Shown here: positions 1-5,818 of the stretch, in pieces
Layout: each line of letters opens with the position of its first letter
Numbering within the stretch: position 1 is the first letter of the stretch
Source of the DNA: Promethearchaeota archaeon
Lineage (GTDB): Archaea > Asgardarchaeota > Lokiarchaeia > Sigynarchaeales > SOKP01
Length of the DNA: 12,488 nt
Direction of reading: 5' to 3'
Assembly (NCBI GenBank): GCA_030620005.1
Contig: JAUXAJ010000142.1
Location: forward strand, 1 to 12,488
Translations under genes and position numbers: made by a program
Notes under the pieces: generated by a model
The model's database searches: none
Told to the model about the DNA's origin: nothing
Seen by the model: the letters and a program-made list of their open reading frames with translations, nothing else

Positions 1-99
1 AAAGAAATTTAATAAGAATTCAACCATTAATCGTCAGGATTTAACAATAATGAATGTAATCTTTAATTAACGATTCATTAATAAGCCAAATAATAAAAT

Positions 100-279
100 T
101 TAAGAATTAGAATTGTCTTTTTTGGAATTATACTTCATCAATTCCTCTATTCTTCTTCTTGTTGCTTCTATTATGAACTCGGAATGAGAGCGATACCCCA
201 ATTCCCTATACTCGTTGATGAATTTTATAATAGTTTTCACTAGCTCCTCAGGAACTCGCACTGTTCGATATTCGGGCAT
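100..279 (-). CDS. small ribbon-helix-helix-like DNA-binding protein (59 aa)
   Basis: This short reading frame opens with ATG at 279 and closes with TAA. Residues 5-11 (RTVRVPE) give the short beta-strand that pairs in RHH dimers. They are followed by helix A (about 12-25), a turn with GYRSHSEF at 28-35, and helix B (about 33-50, rich in Arg and Glu). This is the usual order and size of CopG/Arc-type repressors. The tail (51-59) is Lys/Asn/Ser-rich and probably disordered. A dimeric sequence-specific DNA-binding role is expected from the family; the target is unknown, and autoregulation is common for such proteins. No partner toxin gene lies immediately downstream inside the window; its 3' side runs off the left edge after 99 bases. 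The gene is separate in sequence from the two RHH-like paralogues at 795-1010 and 6972-7178. Confidence is good that it is coding and fair for the fold. Confidence 0.72.
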   Translation of the reverse strand: MPEYRTVRVPEELVKTIIKFINEYRELGYRSHSEFIIEATRRRIEELMKYNSKKDNSNS

Positions 280-794
280 TTTTAGAAATTTTTAGAAGTT
301 TTATTATTCTAATAAAATGTAAATATAATTTAAATGTTGTTAGAATATATTTAATTCAAATGTGATATTTTTGATATCCTATTCCTCAATAAATTTTCCA
401 TGTTTATTAATTTATGGCTTATAATTTAATCAATTTATTCAATTATTAATTTCATATTAAGATCTTTTACAATCTCCGAGTAGAAATAGCTTAATCACAC
501 AATTAACCTAATCAGACAATCCCGTTTTCGCTTAATTTTTTTTAACTTTGTTTTTATTTTTTTTTTCTTATCAGTAATATATTTTTAACACGAAATCAGC
601 AGTTTTCTGTGAATTAGGAATCTTTGCAAGTGATTTAAATCTTAACAAGTGATTTAAGTTTAGTAAGAATCTCCTTCCTTTATTTAGGAAGTAGTAGTTC
701 AAGGAAGTAATTTCATGTTCCAAAAACTAATTAAGTATGGTACGAAAATATTAAACAATTAATTGATTGACTGAAGAAAAGGATCAAATAGCGA
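280..794. other. long AT-rich spacer with a period-19 direct repeat and a small hairpin
   Basis: No convincing gene is present on either strand; the longest frames are short and low-complexity. Two features stand out. The 12-mer CAAGTGATTTAA occurs at 627-638 and again at 646-657, exactly 19 bases apart, about two helical turns. A perfect 6-bp inverted repeat, CTTCCT/AGGAAG with a 6-base loop, lies at 674-691, and AGGAAGTA recurs at about 702. Oligo-T runs near 535-570 could end transcription on the plus strand. Assignment as an operator region is only a guess. Confidence 0.5.
627..657. repeat. two direct copies of CAAGTGATTTAA, period 19
   Basis: The two copies are identical over 12 bases, with a 7-base spacer (ATCTTAA). 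The 19-base period would place both copies on nearly the same face of the helix, as in tandem operator half-sites for dimeric regulators such as RHH proteins. The repeat sits 3' of the RHH-like gene at 795-1010 and far upstream of the one at 100-279, so it is not in an obvious promoter. Function unknown. Confidence 0.45.
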
Positions 795-1010
795 TTAGGA
801 ATTGTTTTTTTCGTTTACTAATTTTTTTAACTCAGTAATTAATCCAAGTTCTTTGTCAAAAATGGTCTCAGGATCGTTCTTAATTAATTCAAAAAATTCT
901 TTAAAGGCAAGTTCCGTTAATTCGGATATACTAGTTTTTAAAGTTTCAGAAATTTTTTTAAGTTTATTATAATTTTTTTTAGAAATTGTAATTTTGTATT
1001 GGTCATTCAT
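795..1010 (-). CDS. small RHH-like protein, paralogue of the 6972-7178 product (71 aa)
   Basis: This small charged protein has a short beta-strand (YKITISKK, about residues 4-11) followed by two predicted helices (about 12-24 and 28-45), an RHH-like layout. A conserved C-terminal part follows (FFELIKNDPETIFD, then GLITELKKLV). It aligns along nearly its whole length with the product of 6972-7178: both have Tyr-x-Lys-Leu in helix 1, Leu-Ala-Phe in helix 2, then a Glu/Asp-Leu-Ile..Asp-Pro segment, Phe-hydrophobic-Asp, and Gly-Leu-Ile-x-Glu-Leu-Lys. The start is set at ATG 1010 because GGTGG (1019-1023) is a good Shine-Dalgarno sequence 8 bases upstream and a TATA box lies at 1051-1056. The longer GTG start at 1025 would overlap that ribosome binding site. 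DNA binding is inferred from fold only; the C-terminal segment is unlike standard CopG proteins and may mediate another interaction. Confidence 0.72.
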   Translation of the reverse strand: MNDQYKITISKKNYNKLKKISETLKTSISELTELAFKEFFELIKNDPETIFDKELGLITELKKLVNEKNNS

Positions 1011-1050
1011 TAATTTACCCACCACATTGTTATTTTTTATCCAAAATGGT

Positions 1051-1056
1051 TATAAA
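1051..1056 (-). promoter_or_regulatory. TATA box of the RHH-like gene at 795-1010
   Basis: The minus strand reads GTTTATAACC here. A start of transcription about 25 bases downstream falls near 1027-1030, giving a short leader that contains the GGTGG ribosome binding site at 1019-1023. Confidence 0.45.
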
Positions 1057-1205
1057 CTTCTGTTAATTATAATATCCTTACCTTTTTATCCTTAAACGAA
1101 AAAAGTTTTGATAAATTATAAACTTTTGTTTGAAGTAAAATGTTTAAAAAAGATAATTTTGGGATTTTTTGAACACACATAAGTATCATATACAAGACTA
1201 TTTTG

Positions 1206-1230
1206 GGTAAAAAATTACATCAAGGATTTA
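1206..1230. repeat. copy 1 of a dispersed motif AAAAAATTACATCAA
   Basis: The core AAAAAATTACATCAA with flanking TTTTGG upstream and GG(A/T)TTTA-like sequence downstream recurs at about 6824-6850. This copy lies upstream of the RHH-like gene at 795-1010 and downstream of the flavodoxin-like gene. The core is AT-rich, but the match extends over about 25 positions with few differences. Its role is unknown. Confidence 0.4.
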
Positions 1231-1261
1231 TTTTTAATAAAAATAACAACTCAAAATTTAA

Positions 1262-1294
1262 AAATTTTAACTTTAAATTTAAATTTTAACTTTA
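1262..1294. repeat. direct repeat AAATTTTAACTTTA, period 19
   Basis: Two identical 14-base copies at 1262-1275 and 1281-1294 lie directly 3' of the flavodoxin-like gene stop codon. The period of 19 is the same as in the unrelated repeat at 627-657. The repeat is so AT-rich that slippage is a sufficient explanation. Confidence 0.4.
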
Positions 1295-1299
1295 TAAAT

Positions 1300-1785
1300 T
1301 TACACATGTCTTTCATTGATCTGTTTGCCAAATTCAAGCGCATTTTTTACTCCGATCCAGAAAAGTTTTCTGAATTTAGTTTGATCGATTACTTGGGCAC
1401 CCGCATCCTTAATTTCTGCTTTCATGTAATCACGTGCTTTTCCCCCCGTAAAACGAGCTGTCGCGAACACAACTACTTTCTTTCCACTAAGATCTCCCAT
1501 TCTGGATACGATTTCGTCAAAAGCTTTTGGTGGGAATGATCCGTACGTAGGCATGCCGATGATAATTAAATCACAATCTGTAATATCGAGAGCATTCAAT
1601 TCAGGTTCTATAGCAGAAAAATCCTTATTCTCGAACTTGTCAAGCATTTTTATTTTTTCGATAAATTTCCCCTTCAATTCAACTGGAAAGTAGCTCACTT
1701 CATAATTAGTAAGCACGCTGCCGATAGCTTCAGCGGTTTTTTTCGTTCGACCTCCCATTGTGAAATATGTAATTAGCGCTTTCAT
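1300..1785 (-). CDS. flavodoxin-like FMN-binding protein (161 aa)
   Basis: This is a soluble alpha/beta protein of flavodoxin length. It starts with the first beta-strand MKALITYF and the FMN phosphate-binding loop T9-M-G-G-R-T14, then an alpha-helix. The segment DLIIIGMPTYGSFPP (72-86) corresponds to the loop that contacts the isoalloxazine ring. KKVVVFATARFTGGKARDYM (102-121) corresponds to the second flavin loop, and a strand-helix end completes the fold. Family members carry electrons at low potential between redox enzymes in the cytoplasm, or act as small NAD(P)H-dependent FMN reductases; the sequence cannot separate these. The phosphate loop has Met-Gly-Gly-Arg where classical flavodoxins have Ser/Thr-x-Thr-Gly-Asn-Thr, a mild departure. 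Start ATG at 1785 begins exactly at the first strand, so no N-terminal residues are missing. No redox partner is adjacent. Its base composition is less AT-rich than the flanking spacers, in keeping with a real gene. Confidence 0.88.
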   Translation of the reverse strand: MKALITYFTMGGRTKKTAEAIGSVLTNYEVSYFPVELKGKFIEKIKMLDKFENKDFSAIEPELNALDITDCDLIIIGMPTYGSFPPKAFDEIVSRMGDLSGKKVVVFATARFTGGKARDYMKAEIKDAGAQVIDQTKFRKLFWIGVKNALEFGKQINERHV

Positions 1786-1866
1786 GATTTATCATTTATT
1801 CTTCTCTTGACATAATAATTGAAAAAACAATTAAATAATTTTTTAATCTACTTAAAAATCGATTAA

Positions 1867-1983
1867 TTCCTAAATGAAACAATTACAAAAGAAGATAAAA
1901 TTTCAAAAGATGATTTTTTAGGTGAAATTAAATCGTTAAATCTGGAAGCATGGCAAAAATCAAAGGAAATGATTTCTTTTTAG
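1867..1983 (+). pseudogene. possible C-terminal gene remnant (38 codons)
   Basis: The frame is open from just after a TAA at 1864-1866 to TAG at 1981, with a composition like real local proteins (EDKISKDDFLGEIKSL, then EAWQKSKEM) and amphipathic helix spacing. It has no ATG or GTG near its beginning. The simplest explanation is the surviving 3' end of a deleted gene. It is too short to assign to a family, and chance cannot be excluded. Confidence 0.28.
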
Positions 1984-2208
1984 CTTGAATTCTGAAAGAT
2001 AATCAATTAACCGTTGATTAAATTGGAATTTATTGAGAAATAATCATGTATTTACGAGAATCTTTAAAATTTGGGATTTTTTACTCATAGCAAATTCAGT
2101 ATGGTAATAAAATAACATGTTTTAAGGAATTAAAATAATTACTGTTGAACCTTTTCTTACTTAAAATAGATAGTTCTTCTTCAAGCATCTTTATCAAGAC
2201 GATCTTAA

Positions 2209-2228
2209 AATTTATAATTTATAAAAAG
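2209..2228 (+). promoter_or_regulatory. probable TATA region of the MFS gene
   Basis: Two overlapping TATA-like octamers occur in this block. Transcription would begin near 2240-2255, giving a leader of roughly 50-65 bases, long for this window, where most genes look nearly leaderless. The leader ends in GTGATCC directly before the ATG, which matches the tail of the anti-Shine-Dalgarno complement (AGGAGGTGATC) in the correct register. Confidence 0.35.
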
Positions 2229-2305
2229 TAAAGTTAAATTTATTTCGAACTACAGTTACTAAAAGAGGCTTTCTTAACCTTAGAAATAGAAAACATTAGT
2301 GATCC

Positions 2306-3553
2306 ATGCATTCAACAACTGATTCTCAAAAAACTAAGTTCAATAAACATATTCTAATTATTTTTCTAATTATTTTTACGGAAGTTTTAGGTTTTAGCAT
2401 AGTCTTACCCGTTCTTCCCTTTTTAGCATTATCTTTTGGCTTAAATGCGTTTCAAGTGGGATTAGTTCTAAGCGTGTTTAGTTTTTGCCAGCTCTTTGCC
2501 AGTCCAATCACGGGTAAGCTCAGTGATCGGTTTGGGAGAAAACCACTTTTATTATTAAGTCAGACCAGTACTCTCATTGGATTCTTTCTTCTTGGAATTG
2601 CAGATACTGTTTGGTTATTAATAATAGCTCGGCTTGTTGATGGACTATTAGGAAGTAACATGACGGTAAGTCAAGCATATATTAGCGATATAACAGAACC
2701 GCAAGATAGGACTAAAATTTATGGATATTCGAGCGCTGTTTTTGGCGCAGGGTTAATATTTGGACCTCTTATAGGAGGAACATTATCAACTATTAGTTAT
2801 TCAACACCAATGTTCTTTTCTGCTGGAATAAGCCTTCTTTCCATGATCTTAGTGCTAATTTTCTTGCCTGAATCATTAATTAATAAGAAGGAAAATTTCT
2901 CGTTAAAATTTGATGATATAATTCCTGTAAATGACGCAAAACGGTTTTTCAAGGATTCCAAAGTACGAGGTATCATACTGACCTTTTTTATCTATAATGT
3001 AGGATTCATGCTCTTCATATCCACTTTTCCTCTATTTGCAGAGAAGCAAATACAAGTTGATGCTCAAGAACTTGGTTTTTATTTCACATGGATTGGCATT
3101 CTTCGAGTTATTTTTCAATCAATCCTCATTAATCCCATCCAAAAAAGATTTGGCGAGGATAAAACATTAATAATGGGAATATTAGCAATGATCTTAACTA
3201 TGATAACCCTTATTTTTTCCACGAGCTATTTTATGGTCTATATTCCTCTTACTTTTTTATCCTTTGGAACAGGCGTTAGCCGCCCTATTCTGACAAGCAA
3301 ATTAACGAATAGTGTTAAGAAAGAAGAGACTGGTAGTGTTTTAGGCGTAAATAATGCACTTTCGAGTACGGGACAAATTATAACACCAATTGCCGGTGGG
3401 GCATTAATTCAATACCTGCCGTCTCAAACTCTCCCTGCAATTTCTTCCGTCTTTTTCGTTCTCATGCTTATCCTATGGAAATACAGATTTATTAATTCTA
3501 CTCCGAATGGAAAGATGCAAACTTTAAAAGAAGAATCGCAGGTTGAATCATAG
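2306..3553 (+). CDS. MFS transporter, TetA-like drug-proton antiporter family (415 aa)
   Basis: A 12-helix inner-membrane carrier of the usual length for proton-coupled efflux pumps. Helix 1 (about 16-42) has Glu26 and the G-x-x-x-x-LPVLPF pattern; TetA proteins have Asp at the equivalent spot. The loop between helices 2 and 3 carries a full motif A (G70-K-L-S-D-R-F-G-R-K-P80). Helix 4 has the motif B-type R109-x-x-x-G segment continuing to D128. Helix 5 has the antiporter motif C form GAGLIFGPLIGG (147-158), which is associated with export rather than uptake. The central loop (191-215) is long and hydrophilic, separating two six-helix halves. The C-terminal tail is charged. The substrate cannot be told; small hydrophobic drugs or metabolites are typical. 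It appears to be a single-gene unit with TATA-like elements near 2209-2228 and GTGATC beside the start. The end overlaps a possible antisense gene remnant. Confidence 0.92.
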   Translation: MHSTTDSQKTKFNKHILIIFLIIFTEVLGFSIVLPVLPFLALSFGLNAFQVGLVLSVFSFCQLFASPITGKLSDRFGRKPLLLLSQTSTLIGFFLLGIADTVWLLIIARLVDGLLGSNMTVSQAYISDITEPQDRTKIYGYSSAVFGAGLIFGPLIGGTLSTISYSTPMFFSAGISLLSMILVLIFLPESLINKKENFSLKFDDIIPVNDAKRFFKDSKVRGIILTFFIYNVGFMLFISTFPLFAEKQIQVDAQELGFYFTWIGILRVIFQSILINPIQKRFGEDKTLIMGILAMILTMITLIFSTSYFMVYIPLTFLSFGTGVSRPILTSKLTNSVKKEETGSVLGVNNALSSTGQIITPIAGGALIQYLPSQTLPAISSVFFVLMLILWKYRFINSTPNGKMQTLKEESQVES

Positions 3554-3754
3554 ATCAAACAATTTTAAAATTCTTGAATGATTTGAAAAATAAATTATTG
3601 CACGAATACGAAACACTCTACTTATAAGATTTTTTAGCATTTCCATTAAAGATGGGCCTTTTGGGGAAGCACGAAACAGATGTTCTTTGACTTCTTGAGA
3701 TATATTTCTTGATGAAAATTCCGTTAATTCTTGAAATTTTATAATATCAATAAC
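3548..3754 (-). pseudogene. possible remnant gene, open frame without a start (68 codons)
   Basis: On the minus strand the frame is open from just after a TAA (3755-3757) to TGA at 3548-3550, overlapping the last codons of the MFS gene. The translation includes FQELTEFSSRNISQEVKEHL and, further on, GPSLMEMLKNLISRVFRIRA, which look like two amphipathic helices of a real protein. The only ATG codons are internal (leaving about 32 residues), so either the 5' end is lost or a rare ATT/ATA start is used. Weak evidence; could be a broken small gene. Confidence 0.28.
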
Positions 3755-3787
3755 TTAAATTCACATTATTACACTTTAGTAATAAAA

Positions 3788-3796
3788 ATAAATATT
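3788..3796 (+). promoter_or_regulatory. TATA box of the 3817 gene (leaderless mRNA)
   Basis: ATAAATATT is centred 25 bases before the ATG at 3817, so transcription probably begins at or within a base or two of the start codon. No Shine-Dalgarno sequence is present, consistent with leaderless translation. Confidence 0.45.
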
Positions 3797-3816
3797 CTTA
3801 TTACCTTTATTTACAC

Positions 3817-4227
3817 ATGACAAAGGAAAATATAGACAAGATACTTCCTAATTCTAAATTAAAAGATCTTGGAAATGAATTTCTATTTGAAATTAGCCAT
3901 AATTATCAATCTTATATTAAAACTAATCCTGAAATAAAACTCTTTTCTGATATCTTGAAGAATTTCTTGTTAGAATATTTTAAAAACTCTGATTTCTTAC
4001 CTGAAAAATGCAGATTGATGATGTTTAACTTTTATGGTGAGGATTATTCAGAACCAATGATAAAAATTACCTATCCTAATGAAGATAGATATGATAATTT
4101 AAAAATGAAGGATGAGCTTGAAGAAAAATTCAAAGTTTATTTAGTTAAAATTTCAAAAGATGTAAATGAGTTTAAAGAATTCAGAAAAATACAAAAGAAG
4201 TTTCGATTTGTAATTTATAGGGTGTAA
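3817..4227 (+). CDS. uncharacterised acidic soluble protein (136 aa)
   Basis: Not recognised. It is a charged, soluble protein without membrane segments or a signal peptide. The N-terminal half (about 1-62) is predicted mostly helical (LKDLGNEFLFEISHNYQSYI, then LFSDILKNFLLEYFKN). The middle (about 68-85) reads like beta-strands (LMMFNFYGEDY, then PMIKITYP). The C-terminal part (about 90-125) has a long Lys/Glu helix ending in a basic strand, RFVIYRV. It has a single Cys and no zinc or nucleotide motif. It converges on the nucleotidyltransferase operon with 59 bases between the stop codons and has its own TATA box. Because it lies next to a TA-like module it may be an accessory gene, but nothing in the sequence ties it to that function. 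Coding status is well supported by the promoter position and codon pattern. Confidence 0.7.
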   Translation: MTKENIDKILPNSKLKDLGNEFLFEISHNYQSYIKTNPEIKLFSDILKNFLLEYFKNSDFLPEKCRLMMFNFYGEDYSEPMIKITYPNEDRYDNLKMKDELEEKFKVYLVKISKDVNEFKEFRKIQKKFRFVIYRV

Positions 4228-4286
4228 ATGTAATGGACATGAATGATTATTTTTCTATTGCAAATTATCTTGTTAATTTCATTTTT

Positions 4287-4916
4287 TTATAACCCATTTA
4301 ATTTCTCAAAATATTCGTCGGGATCATCAATTCCTGAAGTTAATAATCCATATTCTTTTTGTATTTCTAATTCTTTACTGATCTTTTCCATGTATTGGAC
4401 GTCTAAATCTTTACTAAACCTCATCCAACAGCCAAGCGCGTCAGAATAATCTTGCCATCCACCATATGTAAGCTTGCTTATTATGAAATCCTCTTTGGAA
4501 GTAACCCAACATTCAATATCGAATAATTTTTCCCTTACCCTATTTTTAAGAGAAATAGGCCCGATTTTCTTGTATTTATCACTGCTATATTTGTCAAGAA
4601 TATGATTGTCATATTTCACTGTCTCACTTTGATCTAAAAATTGAATTATTTTTGCTTCTCTCGCTAAAATAGTAGTTGAATTCCAATCTTGGAAAGGAAA
4701 GAAATCGTTTTGTTGTAATAAAAAAATATAATCTCCTATTGAAATGCTAGATGTTTCAATATCAATTACAAGATCAATATCTCGAGTAATTCTAAAATCG
4801 GAATATAAGTTTGTTAAAATTCCTCCTACTAAAAAATATTTAATACCTTTTTCTTCTTCAAGTTTTTCAAGGAAATCAATAATTTGTTTTAATGCCTTTC
4901 TATATACAAGTTCCAT
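4287..4916 (-). CDS. nucleotidyltransferase-fold protein, AbiEii/MNT-like (209 aa)
   Basis: A member of the DNA polymerase beta-like nucleotidyltransferase superfamily. After an N-terminal helix, the segment YFLVGGILTNLYSDFR (27-42) gives the hallmark Gly31-Gly32 and a helix. It is followed by R-I-T-R-D46-I-D48-L-V-I-D, the paired Asp residues that bind the metal. The block V138-T-S-K-E-D-F-I-I-S-K-L149, then the DYSDALG segment (157-163), matches the downstream conserved part of AbiEii and MenA-type proteins, where the Lys and Asp residues help position the nucleotide. In that family the protein transfers nucleotides to tRNA or to a partner protein, acting as a toxin or silencing enzyme. The gene follows a small helical gene by 3 bases; GGAGG at 4926-4930, inside the upstream gene's last codons, is a strong ribosome binding site 9 bases before the ATG, so the two are translationally coupled. 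Active-site residues appear intact. Function as a toxin is inference; a housekeeping transferase is possible. Confidence 0.82.
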   Translation of the reverse strand: MELVYRKALKQIIDFLEKLEEEKGIKYFLVGGILTNLYSDFRITRDIDLVIDIETSSISIGDYIFLLQQNDFFPFQDWNSTTILAREAKIIQFLDQSETVKYDNHILDKYSSDKYKKIGPISLKNRVREKLFDIECWVTSKEDFIISKLTYGGWQDYSDALGCWMRFSKDLDVQYMEKISKELEIQKEYGLLTSGIDDPDEYFEKLNGL

Positions 4917-4919
4917 TTA

Positions 4920-5162
4920 TTATTTCCTCCATTTCCTCTTTTTCATTTTTTCATGGAACTCATACATATCTAAAATAATTTCTTTTCGTGTTTTATGAGG
5001 ATATCTCTCACTTTCAATTCTGATGTAATCTTTCATCCCAAGATCATATATTTCTAAAAACATGCTTTCCAGTTTCTCTAATGGTGTTTTTCTCATTAAT
5101 TCTATTCGACCTTTGAAATTCCTTGCGATTTTTCGGAAATTCTTTTCGGTTTTCTCCGACAT
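4920..5162 (-). CDS. small charged helical protein, first gene of the nucleotidyltransferase operon (80 aa)
   Basis: A short, strongly charged, mostly helical protein with no Cys and no membrane segment. Helix 1 (about 4-20) is basic. The central part (about 27-48) contains LEKLESMFLEIYDLGMKDYI, followed by a RYPHKTRKEIILDMYEF stretch and a Lys/Arg-rich end (about 70-80). Pairs made of such a small helical protein and a nucleotidyltransferase recur in archaea and bacteria, and the first gene is usually thought of as the antitoxin or regulatory partner. I recognise the pattern, not a named family. ATG at 5162 is preferred; a GTG at 5174 would add four residues. The stop codon is 3 bases before the next gene, and its last codons carry that gene's GGAGG. 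A TATA-like element (minus strand AAAATATAATAA, about 5191-5203) lies upstream. Confidence 0.72.
   Translation of the reverse strand: MSEKTEKNFRKIARNFKGRIELMRKTPLEKLESMFLEIYDLGMKDYIRIESERYPHKTRKEIILDMYEFHEKMKKRKWRK
4926..4930 (-). promoter_or_regulatory. ribosome binding site GGAGG for the nucleotidyltransferase gene
   Basis: GGAGG on the minus strand ends 9 bases before the ATG at 4916 and lies inside the final codons of the upstream gene. It is the strongest Shine-Dalgarno sequence in the window, where most genes look leaderless, and fits an internal operon gene that cannot rely on leaderless translation. Confidence 0.65.
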
Positions 5163-5334
5163 TATTCTCAACACTTTTTAAAACGTAATTATTATTATAT
5201 TTTTATCATATCTGCTTAAGAAACCATTCATATTTTCACGTTATAAAATTGATTCTTATAATTAATAGAAACTGAAGTTTAAAAACAACTAATATTACTT
5301 GTTTTTCAATAAATTAAAAGAACTTTTCTTATAA

Positions 5335-5469
5335 ATGTTTATTTGCGTTGGGGGAATGTTTACATTAAGAAAAAAATTACTTCTTGTGCGGGGAGTTTTA
5401 TTTCACATCATGTTTCCCTTTTTGAATGTTCTTTACTCTCAATTGCATTCTTTTTTGGATTATTATTAA
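5335..5469 (+). CDS. possible 44-residue hydrophobic micro-protein or gene remnant
   Basis: The ATG at 5335 opens a frame with a short Gly-containing start, a basic patch (TLRKKLLLVRG) and a hydrophobic stretch (VLFHIMFPFLNVLYSQL), which could be a single membrane span. A second ATG at 5356 follows GTTGGGGGA, too close for a normal ribosome binding site. There is no homology I can recall. It may be part of the same dead gene as the next fragment rather than a living gene. Confidence 0.2.
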   Translation: MFICVGGMFTLRKKLLLVRGVLFHIMFPFLNVLYSQLHSFLDYY

Positions 5470-5499
5470 TTTAGATACGAGACAATCAAAAGTTTATAA

Positions 5500-5693
5500 A
5501 AAATTTTTAATGGGATTGATTATGAAGAAGCCAAACAAAATTATGAACTTGATAATTTAGGATTTTAGCATTTTTCACGCGAAAAAGGCTGATTTTCAAC
5601 ATTATCGGTTTCTATATTGAAAATCTATTCTTGGCAATCATGGTAATCGTTGAAATTGTGCGTAGGAAAAAAATAAATTTTGTAATCTTTTAA
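5500..5693 (+). pseudogene. frameshifted membrane-protein gene remnant
   Basis: One frame reads KIFNGIDYEEAKQNYELDNLGF from 5500 to a TAG at 5566-5568. A second frame, open from about 5556, continues LAFFTRKRLIFNIIGFYIEN and then LFLAIMVIVEIVRRKK to TAA at 5691. Joining them across a frameshift near 5559-5565 gives one plausible polypeptide: an acidic cytoplasmic segment, then a membrane helix with a positively charged end. No start codon suits either part. I read this as the decayed 3' end of an integral-membrane protein gene; which family is not determinable. Confidence 0.33.
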
Positions 5694-5799
5694 ATTTTAA
5701 TTTTAAAGCTGTAAATAGTTAATTTATGGCGAAAAAGAAAGATTATTACATGAAGTAAAAAATTCTAACAAGAAAAAAGGTTTGAAAAAGTAATGATTT

Positions 5800-5810
5800 A
5801 AAAAAAAAAA
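5800..5810 (-). terminator. oligo-T terminator of the zinc-ribbon membrane protein gene
   Basis: Eleven T residues on the minus strand begin 8 bases after the stop codon at 5819. Archaeal RNA polymerase ends transcription at such T tracts without needing a hairpin, and none is seen. Confidence 0.55.
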
Positions 5811-5818
5811 TAGATTGC

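Larger units (their letters stand above)
1786..2305. other. spacer between flavodoxin-like and MFS genes
   Basis: Contains the probable remnant at 1867-1983 and, on the plus strand, two overlapping TATA-like elements at about 2209-2228 (TTTATAATTTATAAAA) that could serve the MFS gene. A short ATG frame at 2046-2090 is too small to support. Nothing else recognised. Confidence 0.5.
5163..5818. other. long spacer with decayed coding sequence
   Basis: The 656 bases hold no intact gene of convincing size. The left end carries the promoter of the nucleotidyltransferase operon. A 44-residue hydrophobic frame (5335-5469, plus) and a two-frame remnant (5500-5693, plus) are described separately. The right end has the oligo-T terminator of the minus-strand membrane protein gene at 5800-5810. 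Confidence 0.5.

Noticed and set aside
1..99. Imperfect inverted repeat (AATCGT near 30, ACGATT near 70) as an attachment or insertion-sequence end
   Set aside because: Only six bases match perfectly, in very AT-rich sequence, with no transposase or integrase in the window.
674..691. CTTCCT/AGGAAG hairpin as a terminator or riboswitch stem
   Set aside because: Only 6 bp with a 6-base loop, no T tract directly after it and no larger conserved structure.
1306..1539. 77-codon plus-strand open frame across the flavodoxin-like gene
   Set aside because: It is the antisense shadow of a well-supported flavodoxin-like gene and has no protein-like pattern of its own.
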